Below, piece by piece: positions 7,882 through 18,010 of a stretch of 64,000 nucleotides of DNA. The translations under genes were made by a program, and so were the position numbers. Below the pieces are notes generated by a model. It made no database searches. It worked only from the letters and a program-made list of their open reading frames with translations, and was not told the DNA's origin. Positions within the stretch are counted from its first letter, which is position 1; each line of letters starts with the position of its first letter. Origin of the DNA: Streptomyces agglomeratus (lineage in GTDB: Bacteria; Actinomycetota; Actinomycetes; Streptomycetales; Streptomycetaceae); assembly GCF_001746415.1 (NCBI RefSeq), contig NZ_MEHJ01000001.1:5152501-5216500 (forward strand), read 5' to 3'.

Positions 7882-7957
7882 TGGTGCCCCCGGCAGGACT
7901 CGAACCTGCGGCCAAGCGCTTAGAAGGCGCCTGCTCTATCCACTGAGCTACGGGGGC
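7882..7957 (-). tRNA. tRNA-Arg (anticodon TCT), probable element attachment site
   Basis: Read on the minus strand, the sequence folds as a standard tRNA. The acceptor stem GCCCCCG/CGGGGGC, D stem GCTC/GAGC, anticodon loop CTTCTAA with anticodon TCT, and T stem GCAGG/CCTGC with loop TTCGAGT are all present. The discriminator A and an encoded CCA end at 7882. Its 3' end faces the integrase gene, as expected when an element has integrated into the tRNA 3' end and restored it. The att core should therefore lie in the 3' half (about 7882-7930); the partner repeat lies left of the window. Confidence 0.93.
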
Positions 7958-8277
7958 CGGATCATGGCCTCGGTGGCCTTGAGCCCCTGGCTGAAAGGGA
8001 CCTGGACCTTGCCGGGGACAAGGATAGGGCTCCGATCGCCTGGGGCCGGTTGCTTCACCTGCGTGGCACGATGTGGAGGTTCAGTGAAGCGAACCTGATA
8101 ATCGCAGGCGAGTGCGAATCTCGCACCGCTTTTGACGTCTCCCGTCCCGGGTGTTGTGCACTCGTTATGCCTGTGCCCCGCTCGTACCGTCCGTTCCTCA
8201 CCGCCAATCGGCGCGCATAAGCGCGCTTAGAAGCCTTTAGGCTTCTAAAAGGCTCCAAAATTGGGCATTCTTCGCAT
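7958..8277. other. Intergenic region upstream of tRNA-Arg and the GTPase operon
   Basis: This 320-bp stretch contains no convincing gene. It must hold the tRNA-Arg promoter (reading left) and the promoter of the GTPase operon (reading right). The right part is unusually AT-rich for this chromosome and carries two adjacent palindromes, described separately. No standard -35/-10 pair was confidently identified. Confidence 0.6.
8211..8248. promoter_or_regulatory. Adjacent palindromes upstream of the GTPase operon
   Basis: GCGCGC-ATAA-GCGCGC (8211-8226) is followed directly by a perfect 22-bp palindrome with arms TTAGAAGCCT and AGGCTTCTAA around TT (8227-8248). The second lies about 30 bp before the GTPase start and is not followed by a T-run. 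A dimeric repressor site overlapping the promoter is the simplest reading; the binding protein is unknown. Confidence 0.5.
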
Positions 8278-9896
8278 GTGGTGACCTTGGACGCACGGCC
8301 TCAGCTGATCGACGCACTTTCCGCCCTGCGCGACCGTGTCGCCGCCGTGCGCCTCCCGCTCCCCCTACCAGGGGCCCCCGCGCGCGGCAGACACGGATCG
8401 AGTTGCTGGCGCAGCTCGACGACTATCTGCTGCCACGGCTGAAACAGCCCGAAGCGCCGCTGCTCGCCGTCATCGGCGGGTCCACCGGAGCCGGGAAGTC
8501 CACCCTCGTCAATTCACTCGTGGGCAGGCGGGTGAGCGAGGCCGGCGTCCTGCGCCCCACGACGCGCACCCCTGTGCTCGTCTGCCACCCGGACGATCAC
8601 CACTGGTTCGCCAACCTGCGGGTTCTTCCGCAGCTCACCCGCGTATGGCTGCCCCGGCAGGAGGGTGAGGAGGAGGCGGTGGGAGGGCCGCCGGGCGCGG
8701 ACAAGGACGCCGACGGCGGCGACACACTGCGGGTCGAGACCGTGGGCACCCTGCCGCGCGGCCTCGCCCTCCTCGACGCCCCCGACATCGACTCACTGGT
8801 CGCCGGGAACCGGGTGCTCGCCGCCGAGCTCATCTGCGCCGCAGACGTGTGGGTGATGGTGACGACCGCTTCCCGGTACGCCGACGCCGTCCCGTGGCAC
8901 CTGCTCCGTACCGCGAAGGAGTACGACGCCACCCTCGTGACCGTTCTCGACCGGGTGCCCCACCAGGTCATCGGCGAGGTGTCGCGGCAGTACGCCGCGC
9001 TGCTCACCAAGGCCGGACTCGGCGACGTACCCCGGTTCACCATCCCCGAGTTGCCGGAGTCCGCGGGCGGCGGAACCGGACTGCTGCCCTCCACCGCCGT
9101 CGAGCCGCTGCGCGCCTGGCTGGCCCACCGTGTGCACGACCCGGCGGCCCGCCAGCAGGCCGTCGGCCGCACCGCGACCGGCGTCATCGAGTCGCTCAAC
9201 GCCCGGATGCCCGAACTCGCCGGGGCCGTCGCCGCGCAGTACGCCGCCTCCGTACGCCTGTCCGGGGACGTGGAGGAGGCGTACGAGAAAGAGGGAACGC
9301 GGGTACGCCGCAGGCTCCAGCGCGGCGCGGTCATGTCCGGCGACGCCCTCACGCGCTGGCGCGGATATCCGCTGGACAGTTCGGCGGGTGAGCTTCTGGA
9401 CTCGCTCGTCGCGAGCCTCACCGCGCTGCTGCAGTGCGCCGTCGCCGCCGCCGACGAAGCCGTCCACGAGGCATGGCGGCGGGAGCCCGCCGCGGGCGCC
9501 GTGGCCTTCCGCACCCCCGACCGCGAGGCGGGCGAGCGGATCGGGATCGCCGCACGGCGCTGGCGCCGGGTGCTCGAAGAGCTCGCGGAGGAAGAGGTAC
9601 GGGACCTGGAGCGGCCGCCCGCGCCCGACGCGGAGACCGTCGCCGCCCTGCTCGCCGCCGCCCTGCTGGGCGGCCGCCGCGCCCGCACCGCCGGGGAACG
9701 GCTCGCCGAGCGGATCGGCGCCGTCGCCGCGACCCGGCTGCGCGACAAGGGCGGGGAGCTCCTCACGACGTACATCCAACGCGTACTCAATGCCGAAAGG
9801 GACCGCCGGCTCGCGCCGATCGACGCCCTCGAAGTGACCCCGGAGCCGCAGGCCGCGCTGATCGCCGCGCTCTCCGTGCTGCAAAAGGAGAAGTGA
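8278..9896 (+). pseudogene. Dynamin-like / YfjP-type GTPase, apparent 5' frameshift
   Basis: The long frame (from TTG 8403) encodes about 497 residues with the G1 motif [17 protein letters not shown], a G3-like LLDAPDIDS and a long helical C-terminus, as in actinobacterial dynamin-family GTPases. The family's N-terminus ([19 protein letters not shown]...) is present just upstream from GTG 8278/8281 but in another frame. Restoring one C in the CCCCC run at 8375-8379 would join the frames as [17 protein letters not shown]. This may be a genuine single-base deletion or a sequencing error. A TTG restart at 8403 would give a protein shortened by about 40 residues with its GTPase domain intact. The canonical NKxD base-recognition motif is not evident. 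Stop overlaps the next GTPase. Confidence 0.65.
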
Positions 9897-11824
9897 TCGC
9901 GAACGTGACTGCTGTGACGGACGGCATGGACGGTATGGACGGCGTGGCGGGTATGGACGGCGCCGCCGACATGGACGGCGCGGCCGGCGAGGACCGTGCA
10001 CAGGGCTTGGACGGCGTGGGAGGGGACGGCGGCGTCACCGGTGTGGAGGGAGCCGCCCCCGGACGGTGGGACGACGGGCTGATCGCCCGCCGGGGCGCCG
10101 CGCGCGCCGCGGCCCGGAGCGAGCAGTCCGGGCAGGCGGCGCCGCCCGTGGTGGCGCCGTCCGACGGGTCGCGGGAGGCCGACGACGAGTACGACGGCCT
10201 GCTGTCCGGCGGGGCCTACGGCGGCCGGCTCCGCGGCCGCCTGGACGCCCTGCGCGAACTGGTCGGCCTCTCCCGTACCCGTCTCGACGCGGCCACCCTC
10301 GCCGAGGCCGGCCGCGTACTCGACGAAGCTGCCGCCCGTCGGCGGCTCTCCGCCCGGCACACCGTCGTCGCCGTCGCCGGCGCCACCGGCAGCGGCAAAT
10401 CCACGCTCTTCAACGCCCTCGCCGGCGTCCAGATCTCCGACACGGGGCTGCGCCGGCCGACCACGTCCTCGCCCATCGCGTGCAGCTGGACGGACGGCGC
10501 CGCGGGACTGCTGGACCGGCTCGGCATCCCCGGACGGCTGCGCCGCAGGCCGGCGCCGCCGGGTTTCCGCGACGAGGCGCTGAACGGGCTCGTACTCGTC
10601 GACCTGCCCGACCACGACTCGGCCGCCACCGCCCACCGGGACCAGGTGGACCGGGTGCTCACCCTCGTGGACGCCGTGATCTGGGTCGTCGACCCGGAGA
10701 AGTACGCCGACGCCGTGCTGCACGAGCGCTACCTGAGGCCGCTCGCCGGGCACGCGGAGGTCACCTTCGTGGTGCTCAACCAGGTGGACCGGCTGCCCGG
10801 CGACGCCGCAGACCTGGTCCTCGACGACCTGCGCAGGCTGCTCGACGACGACGGGATGGCGCTCGGCGAACACGGCGAACCGGGCGCCACGGTCCTCGCC
10901 CTGTCGGCGCTCACGGGGGAGGGCGTCGGGGAATTGCGCGAGATGCTCGGCCAGTTCGTGCAGGAGCGCGGCGCCGCCGCGCGGCGGCTGTCCGCCGACG
11001 TGGACGGCGCCGCGGCCCGGCTGCGCCCCGTCTACGTCGCCGACGGCAGGCGGCCGCCGGAGCTCGGCGAGCGGGCCCGGGCCGACTTCACCGACCGGCT
11101 CGCCGCGGCGGTGGGAGCGGCCGCCGTCGGCGAGGCGGCGGAGCGCGAGTGGCGCAGGAACGCCGGCCAGTCGTGCGGGACGCCCTGGCTGCGGCTGTGG
11201 CGCTGGTACGAGGCCCACCGCGCCCTGGGGTCCGGTATCGACCCGATCTCCGGCCGGCCCCCGGCCGAGGGCCAGGAGGAGGAGATCACCGCCCGGCAGC
11301 GCGTGGAGCAGGCCGTGCGTACGGTCGCCGACGAGGCCGCCGCCGGACTGCCCGCCCCCTGGGCACAGGCGGTACGGGAGTCGGCGGTGCGCGGCGCGGC
11401 CGGGTTGCCGGAGGAACTGGACGTACTGGCGGTACGGGCGGGGGTGCCACGGGGCAGGCCGCCGAAGCCCGCGTGGTGGCCCGCGGCGGTGCTGACCCAG
11501 GCTTCGATGACGTTGCTCCAGCTCTTCGGCGGGCTGTGGCTGGTGGGCCAGATCGTGGGCGTTCTGGAGCCGAGGCTGCTGCCGCCCGTACTGGTGATGC
11601 TCGCCGGCATCGTCGGCGGCCCGCTGGTGGAGTGGGCGTGCTCGGTGGCGGCCAGGGGTCCGGCGCGGCGGTACGGGCAGGACGCCGAGCGGCGGCTTCG
11701 GGAGGCGGCCGCCGCGTGCGGCCGGGCGCGGGTGCTGGACCCGGTGTCGGCGGAGCTGATGCGGTACTGGGAGGTGCGGGAGCAGTACGTGGCGGTGACG
11801 GGCTTGTCCACAACCGGCCGGTAG
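9893..11824 (+). CDS. Dynamin-like GTPase with C-terminal membrane segments
   Basis: This 643-residue protein has G1 [17 protein letters not shown]3-like LVDLPDHDS and G4 LNQVD, then a long helical region and two hydrophobic segments near the C-terminus (about bases 11500-11640), suggesting attachment to the membrane. The N-terminus carries imperfect MDG repeats (bases 9920-10000). The chosen GTG 9893 overlaps the stop of the first GTPase (GTGA), but AAGGAG is only two bases away, so GTG 9905 is a possible start. Paired GTPases of this type beside ssbB suggest a membrane-remodelling or septation complex; the role is inferred. Confidence 0.8.
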   Translation: MIANVTAVTDGMDGMDGVAGMDGAADMDGAAGEDRAQGLDGVGGDGGVTGVEGAAPGRWDDGLIARRGAARAAARSEQSGQAAPPVVAPSDGSREADDEYDGLLSGGAYGGRLRGRLDALRELVGLSRTRLDAATLAEAGRVLDEAAARRRLSARHTVVAVAGATGSGKSTLFNALAGVQISDTGLRRPTTSSPIACSWTDGAAGLLDRLGIPGRLRRRPAPPGFRDEALNGLVLVDLPDHDSAATAHRDQVDRVLTLVDAVIWVVDPEKYADAVLHERYLRPLAGHAEVTFVVLNQVDRLPGDAADLVLDDLRRLLDDDGMALGEHGEPGATVLALSALTGEGVGELREMLGQFVQERGAAARRLSADVDGAAARLRPVYVADGRRPPELGERARADFTDRLAAAVGAAAVGEAAEREWRRNAGQSCGTPWLRLWRWYEAHRALGSGIDPISGRPPAEGQEEEITARQRVEQAVRTVADEAAAGLPAPWAQAVRESAVRGAAGLPEELDVLAVRAGVPRGRPPKPAWWPAAVLTQASMTLLQLFGGLWLVGQIVGVLEPRLLPPVLVMLAGIVGGPLVEWACSVAARGPARRYGQDAERRLREAAAACGRARVLDPVSAELMRYWEVREQYVAVTGLSTTGR

Positions 11825-11937
11825 TCCACAGGCTCCGGCGGGCCCCGCCGCCGCCGGTCCAGCATGGGACCGGTCAGCCGCTCGCTCCGACCGGACGAGG
11901 GCGGCCGGGCGGGACCGGAGCTGGAGGGGGAATCGGG

Positions 11938-12399
11938 ATGAGCGACACCTGGGTGACGCTGGCGGGAAACGCGGCGACAGCCGTGGACTACCGGGATTCG
12001 GTGACGGGCGGTGTGGCGCGTTTCCGGCTCGCGGTGACGGCGCGGTACTAGGACCGGCAGAACGAGACCTGGGCGGACGGGCACTCCAGCTTCTACACGG
12101 TGTGGGCGCGGCGGTCGCTGGCGGCGAATCTGGCGGGCTCGGTGTCCATCGGAGAGCCACTGCTCGTACACGGCCGGCTGAGGGTCCGCGACGAGGAGAA
12201 GAACGGGCAGCGCAGATTCTCGGCGGACATCGAGGCCCTGTCCGTCGGACACGACATGACACTCGGGACGTCGGCCTTCAGACGGGTCGTGAAGGGGGAC
12301 CCGGCACTCGCCCGGCGGCCGGTGACGGAAGGACGCAACTCGGCTGATTCTTACGGTGATTTGTCGACACAGTCGGCCCGGAGAGGTGATGGGGGATAA
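11938..12399 (+). pseudogene. ssbB: ssbB, single-stranded DNA-binding protein with in-frame TAG
   Basis: The frame starts at ATG 11938 after GGAGGGGGAA and encodes an OB-fold SSB resembling Streptomyces SsbB (FRLAVTARY ... TVWARRSLAANLAGSV ... GEPLLVHGRL). Codon 38 (12049-12051) is TAG where the SsbB family, as I recall it, has a tryptophan (ARYWD); a single TGG to TAG change explains it. Downstream the same frame stays open and conserved to TAA 12399, about 153 codons in all. An internal GTG restart at 12100 would lack half of the OB fold. In Streptomyces SsbB supports chromosome segregation in sporulating hyphae, so a true lesion should have a phenotype unless SsbA compensates. A base-call error is possible. 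Confidence 0.75.
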
Positions 12400-12401
12400 C
12401 G

Positions 12402-12416
12402 ATTCCGATTCGGAAT
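12402..12416. promoter_or_regulatory. 15-bp palindrome upstream of the surface-protein gene
   Basis: ATTCCGA-T-TCGGAAT is a perfect 7-1-7 palindrome about 140 bp before the start of the thioester-domain protein and directly after ssbB. It is an AT-rich island in GC-rich DNA and could be an operator. No partner regulator is nearby. Confidence 0.35.
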
Positions 12417-12558
12417 GGCTATCTGACGGTATGACAGGGAACTGTCGTTGCCGCCCTCTCTAGGATTTCCGCATACTCACGGGGCACTTGAGTCTGCCGG
12501 CGAGGCACTCCCCCCACGGTCGCACCACGCGAAAGGGCCTCGCCCGAAGGGGAATTCT

Positions 12559-14007
12559 GTGTTTTCTGCTTTCTCTGCTTTCTCCGCGTTCGCCGTACGC
12601 GGGCGGGGCTCCGCCCGTCTCGCCGTGGCGGCGGTGGCTTCGGGTCTCCTCGCGGCGGGGGCCCTGGCCGCGTCGGGGCCCGCCGCCGCGCAGGAGGCGC
12701 CGCAGCACCAGGGCGGTGCGGCCGCCACGCTCGACGGGCTGAAGACCTTCGACACGGCCGTCCTGCGCACGGCGGACGGCGACCAGCAGATCCCCGCCGG
12801 CCTGTTCGAGATGACCGTCGACGGCGGCGGCACCCTCAAGACGTACAGCGTCGACGCCCACCGGCCGACGCAGGAGCAGGCCAGGTACCTGGAGACGTCC
12901 TGGGACCAGACATCGCTCGGTACCAACCGTGACGCCGGCAAGATCCGCTGGATTCTGGAGCACTCGTACCCGCAGGTCGACGACCTGAGCGCGCTCGCCA
13001 AGCAGGCCGGGGTCGACTCGCTCACCGAGCAGACGGCCGCGGCGGGCACCCAGGTCGCGATCTGGCGGTACTCCGACCACGCCGAGGTCGACGCGCTCGA
13101 CCCGAAGGCGGAGAAGCTCGCCGACTTCCTGGAGAAGAAGGCCCGCGGAGCAGCCGAGCCCAGGGCCTCCCTGACCCTGGAGCCGGGCGCGGTCTCCGGC
13201 AGGGCGGGCGAGAAGCTCGGCCCGGTGACCGTACGCACCAACGCGGGCCGCGTCACCGTGGTCCCGCCCGCGGACGCCGTCGCCAGCGGAGTCAAGGTCG
13301 TCGGCAAGGACGGCAAGCCCCTCACCACGGCCGCCGACGGCAGCCGGCTGTACTTCGACGTCCCCGCCGACGCGGCCGACGGCACTTCCTCACTGACCGT
13401 CCAGGCCACCACGTCGGTGCCGGTCGGCCGGGCCTTCGCCGGGGTCACGCAGAGCCAGACGCAGATCCTCGCCGGTTCCAGCGAATCCACCGTCTCCGCC
13501 GGCGCCACCGCCACCTGGGCGAAGAAGGGCGCCGTCCCGGCGCTGTCCGCCGAGAAGAACTGCGCGAAGGGCGGCGTGGACATCACCGCCACCAACAACG
13601 GCGACGAGCCGTTCAGCTTCGCGCTCCTGGACACCAGGCACACCGTGGCGCCCGGCGCGTCGCGGACCGTGACCGTCCCCGTCCAGGAGGACCAGGCGTA
13701 CGACTTCACGATCGAGGGACCCGGCGGCCTGGAGAAGAACTTCAAGGGCATCCTCGCCTGCAAGACCTCCGGCGCGCCCGCCGCGAGCGCGGGCACCGGC
13801 ACCGGCACCATGGACCAGCCCCGGAACCAGCCCAGCCCCGCCCTGGGTGGTGACGCCCTCACCACCGCCGACGGGCTGGACCTCGCCGAGACCGGCAGCT
13901 CCAACGCCACGCCGATGATCCTCGGTATCGCGGTCGTCTTCATCGTCCTCGGCGTCGCCGCCGTCTTCTTCGTCCGCAAGAAGCAGCCCGCCTCCGACGA
14001 CGAGTGA
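12559..14007 (+). CDS. Sortase-anchored TQXA thioester-domain surface protein
   Basis: From GTG 12559 (AAGGGGA upstream) the 482-residue product begins with a signal peptide rich in Phe/Ala, ending near AAAQEAP. It carries a TQXA domain, an IgG-like middle region and the C-terminal sorting signal LAETG, a hydrophobic helix and the RKK tail expected for class E sortases. The domain's reactive Gln lies in GTQVAIWRY. The partner Cys of the thioester, which I expect in a YC[IV]D context, is Ser in KTYSVDAHRPT, so the internal Cys-Gln bond cannot form as usual. Such proteins attach covalently to surfaces in Gram-positives. A hairpin terminator follows. Confidence 0.82.
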   Translation: MFSAFSAFSAFAVRGRGSARLAVAAVASGLLAAGALAASGPAAAQEAPQHQGGAAATLDGLKTFDTAVLRTADGDQQIPAGLFEMTVDGGGTLKTYSVDAHRPTQEQARYLETSWDQTSLGTNRDAGKIRWILEHSYPQVDDLSALAKQAGVDSLTEQTAAAGTQVAIWRYSDHAEVDALDPKAEKLADFLEKKARGAAEPRASLTLEPGAVSGRAGEKLGPVTVRTNAGRVTVVPPADAVASGVKVVGKDGKPLTTAADGSRLYFDVPADAADGTSSLTVQATTSVPVGRAFAGVTQSQTQILAGSSESTVSAGATATWAKKGAVPALSAEKNCAKGGVDITATNNGDEPFSFALLDTRHTVAPGASRTVTVPVQEDQAYDFTIEGPGGLEKNFKGILACKTSGAPAASAGTGTGTMDQPRNQPSPALGGDALTTADGLDLAETGSSNATPMILGIAVVFIVLGVAAVFFVRKKQPASDDE

Positions 14008-14039
14008 CACCGCACGACCCCCGGTGACCGAACCGTCAC

Positions 14040-14073
14040 ACGGCCCCGTTTCGCCCTGGCGCACCGGGGCCGT
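14040..14073 (+). terminator. GC-rich hairpin after the surface-protein gene
   Basis: ACGGCCCCG (14040-14048) pairs with CGGGGCCGT (14065-14073) followed by TTGCC. It lies 33 bp past the stop codon and separates this gene from ettA. The T-run is weak, as is usual in Streptomyces. Confidence 0.6.
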
Positions 14074-14156
14074 TGCCATACCCGTTTCCGTCGCGGGGTG
14101 GACGTCAGGCAAGATGGGGTGTATCTGCCCACACATCGATTGCCGGACGGTTTCTC

Positions 14157-15821
<1,665 letters not shown>

Positions 15822-15823
15822 TC

Positions 15824-16303
15824 TTGTCGCGTCACATTTACCGCTGCCCTCTGCGCTGGTCGGACATGGATGCCTTCGGGCACGTCAACAACGTCGTCTT
15901 CCTCCGGTACCTGGAGGAAGCGCGGATCGACTTCATGTTCCGGCTGGCGCCGGGGGACGGCTCTCCGTCGTTCGCGGGCGGGTCCGTGGTGGCCCGGCAC
16001 GAGATCGACTACAAGCTGCCGCTGGTCCACCGGCACGAGCCGGTGACCATCGAGTCCTGGGTCACGAAGATCGGCGCGGCGTCGCTGACGATCGCGTACG
16101 AGGTCAAGGACACGGACACCGACGGCTCCGAGCGCGTGTACGTGCGCGCCTCGACGGTCGTCGTGCCGTACGACCTCGAAGCGGCGCGGCCGCGGCGGAT
16201 CTCGGCGGAGGAGAAGGCGTTCCTCCAGGAGTACCTGGACGACGGCGGCGACCGTTCCGCGCGTGCCGGCGGGCGGGCTTCGCGGGGGGCTGTCGCGGCA
16301 TGA
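15824..16303 (+). CDS. 4HBT hotdog-fold acyl-CoA thioesterase
   Basis: The 159-residue product shows the 4-hydroxybenzoyl-CoA thioesterase pattern: RWSDMDAFGHVNNVVFLRYLEEAR with the catalytic Asp-x-x-Gly-His-x-Asn, then the hotdog strand region and RASTVVVPYD. The TTG start 15824 lies two bases after ettA, giving MSRHIYRCPLRW; this matches the family length. The last 20 residues are Gly/Ala/Arg-rich and likely disordered. The physiological acyl-CoA is unknown. Its TGA overlaps the next gene (ATGA). Confidence 0.85.
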   Translation: MSRHIYRCPLRWSDMDAFGHVNNVVFLRYLEEARIDFMFRLAPGDGSPSFAGGSVVARHEIDYKLPLVHRHEPVTIESWVTKIGAASLTIAYEVKDTDTDGSERVYVRASTVVVPYDLEAARPRRISAEEKAFLQEYLDDGGDRSARAGGRASRGAVAA

Positions 16304-17046
16304 CGGCGCTCAGGCGGCGGTTGCTGCTGGCCGATGCGGGGGAGGCGGCGGATCTCGCCGCCTTCCTCGCGCGGCTGATCCATTACGACCGGGCCGCGGC
16401 GGTACGGCTCCAGGCCGGTGCCGGAGCGGTGGCCGTTTTCGGACGCCCGCCGTCGTTCGAGGTGCTGGCCGTGCGGACGTCCCGGCTCGCCGTGGCGGCC
16501 GGGGCGGGAGCCGCCGTGGTCGGTGGCGGGGCGGTTGCGGGGACCGGTGATCGTGATGGCGCCGGTGAGCTGGACGTGACCGTTTCCGCCGGGGAGCTCC
16601 TCGAAGGCATCGAGGAGGCCACCGGGGTGGTCGTGGTGCCCGACGCGGTTACGGGACCGCCGTGGGCCGGGGTGCTGCCGCCGCGTGGCGGCTGGCGGCA
16701 GGTTCCGGGCCTGCCGCATCCGGACGCGATGCGCGGCGTCGTCGCGGCCGCCGTCGCGGAGTTCCGGGCGCGGGACGAGGCGCTGGCGCCGGAGGAGCGG
16801 ACGCGGGTCGCCCGTGACCGCATCGGGCGCGAGATCTGGTCCCGGACACTGGGCGAGACGGAGCTGCCGCTGCGGGCGGTGCACGCGGCCCAGTCGCTGG
16901 GCTTCCTGAGGGCCGGGCGACCGGGCACGGACCCGGGCGCGGTGGCGCTGTTCGCCGCAGGCGGCTGGCTCCGCCTGCGTACGCCGTACGGTTCGATCGC
17001 GGTACGCCGCGCCGGGCTCGGGGTGCTTTCGGTGGCCCCGGTGTAG
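16300..17046 (+). CDS. Conserved actinobacterial hypothetical protein
   Basis: The 248-residue product overlaps the thioesterase stop by four bases, so it is translationally coupled to ettA and the thioesterase. It is Ala/Val/Gly-rich and soluble, with no recognised catalytic motif; the middle part (ELDVTVSAGELLEGIEEA) looks like a mixed alpha/beta fold and the end (PYGSIAVRRAGLGVLSVAPV) is strand-rich. Codon bias is strongly genuine in this frame. I do not recognise a function; the linkage to EttA is probably conserved in Streptomyces. Confidence 0.65.
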   Translation: MTALRRRLLLADAGEAADLAAFLARLIHYDRAAAVRLQAGAGAVAVFGRPPSFEVLAVRTSRLAVAAGAGAAVVGGGAVAGTGDRDGAGELDVTVSAGELLEGIEEATGVVVVPDAVTGPPWAGVLPPRGGWRQVPGLPHPDAMRGVVAAAVAEFRARDEALAPEERTRVARDRIGREIWSRTLGETELPLRAVHAAQSLGFLRAGRPGTDPGAVALFAAGGWLRLRTPYGSIAVRRAGLGVLSVAPV

Positions 17047-17455
17047 GTGCGGACGGTGCAGGCGCGGACGCCGGTGCCGGGACAGACGCGTGATCCCGGC
17101 GCGTCGCCGCGCGATTCCGTCTCAAGAGCCGGGCGGGCTGCGATGGCCCGCCTTCGCCGCATTGGGCCGCCCGGCTGGAACAGCTGGGCCGGAAGAGGCC
17201 CCGGTTGGTGGGCGCCGCGCCCGCCGGCGGCGTTGACGAGCAGGAAGCCTTCGCCGGGCAGCGCCGGTGTGGTGGGGCGCAGGGCCGTGACCCGCACCTC
17301 GAACTGCCCGGCCACCGAAGAGAATCGCGTCGTACCCGGGCCGAGCCGCCCGGCGACGGACGGAGAGGCGGTGGCGTTCGGCCCCCGCGTCCGGTGTGTG
17401 CGTTCCGCCTCGGCGTTCAGCGCCCGTGTTCAGCCCCCGTGTTCAGCGCCCGGGT
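17047..17455. other. 409-bp region without a convincing gene
   Basis: No well-supported ORF covers this stretch. A minus-strand frame starting near 17315 (MAGQFEVRVTALRP...) has good third-position GC for about 35 codons but then runs into the antisense of the upstream gene, so it may be a gene remnant. The right end contains 13-bp tandem repeats that continue into the globin gene. No terminator hairpin for the upstream gene was clear. Confidence 0.4.
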
Positions 17456-17480
17456 TCAGCCCTCGGTGTTCAGCATCGAA
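17415..17480. repeat. 13-bp tandem repeats over the globin stop codon
   Basis: The unit GTTCAGCGCCCGT recurs at 17415, 17428, 17441, 17454 and 17468 with one to few changes per copy. The globin stop codon (minus strand) lies in the fourth copy, so the last codons of the gene are part of the array. A recent slippage expansion is likely. Confidence 0.7.
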
Positions 17481-17860
17481 GCGGCGGCGTACGTCAGGTA
17501 GCTCCACAGCTGCTGCTCGTGCTCCGCGGAGAGCCCGAGTTCGTCGACGGCGACGCGCATGTGCTTGAGCCAGGCGTCGTGGGCGGCCTTGTCGACGGTG
17601 AACGGGGCGTGCCGCATGCGCAGGCGCGGGTGGCCGCGATTGTCGCTGTACGTACGAGGGCCGCCCCAGTACTGCATCAGGAAGAGGGCGAGCCGCTCCT
17701 CGGCGGGGCCCAGGTCCTCCTCCGGATACATGGGCTTCAGCAGCGGGTCCTCCGCGACTCCCTGGTAGAAGCGGTGCACCAGGCGCCGAAAGGTCTCCTC
17801 GCCGCCGACCTGCTCGTAGAAGGTCTGCTCCTGAAGCGTGCCGCGCGGAATCTCTTTCAC
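17456..17860 (-). CDS. glbO: Group II truncated hemoglobin (trHbO)
   Basis: The 134-residue product has the compact two-over-two globin pattern of group II: FYEQVGGEETFRRLVHRFYQG at the start, the proximal His in RLRMRHAPF, and the Trp at G8 in FLMQYWGGP. It also contains the conserved YPEEDLGPAEERL segment. Group II truncated globins bind O2 and peroxide in actinobacteria and are linked to oxidative chemistry and respiration. Full length for the family. The C-terminal TEG is encoded in a tandem repeat. It is transcribed divergently from the methyltransferase. Confidence 0.92.
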   Translation of the reverse strand: MKEIPRGTLQEQTFYEQVGGEETFRRLVHRFYQGVAEDPLLKPMYPEEDLGPAEERLALFLMQYWGGPRTYSDNRGHPRLRMRHAPFTVDKAAHDAWLKHMRVAVDELGLSAEHEQQLWSYLTYAAASMLNTEG

Positions 17861-18010
17861 GCGTCCATCGTCTCAGACGCACCGGCCGACGACCTAAGGA
17901 CTAGGACCCGCCCACCCACGGCCCTCCCACCGCCCCCGTGCGCCCCCGGGTGCCCCGCCCGCGGCCCCCGGGTACTCGCCTCGCGGCGCGCGCCGCGCGA
18001 GAGTGGGCGT

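Noticed and set aside
8597..12262. 1,221-codon open frame on the minus strand opposite the GTPases
   Set aside because: Antisense of well-supported plus-strand genes; Arg/Pro/Gly-rich composition typical of shadow frames in high-GC DNA.
16800..17315. Minus-strand frame starting MAGQFEVRVTALRP
   Set aside because: Only the first 35 codons lie outside the antisense of the upstream gene and no family was recognised; kept only as a possible remnant in the intergenic entry.
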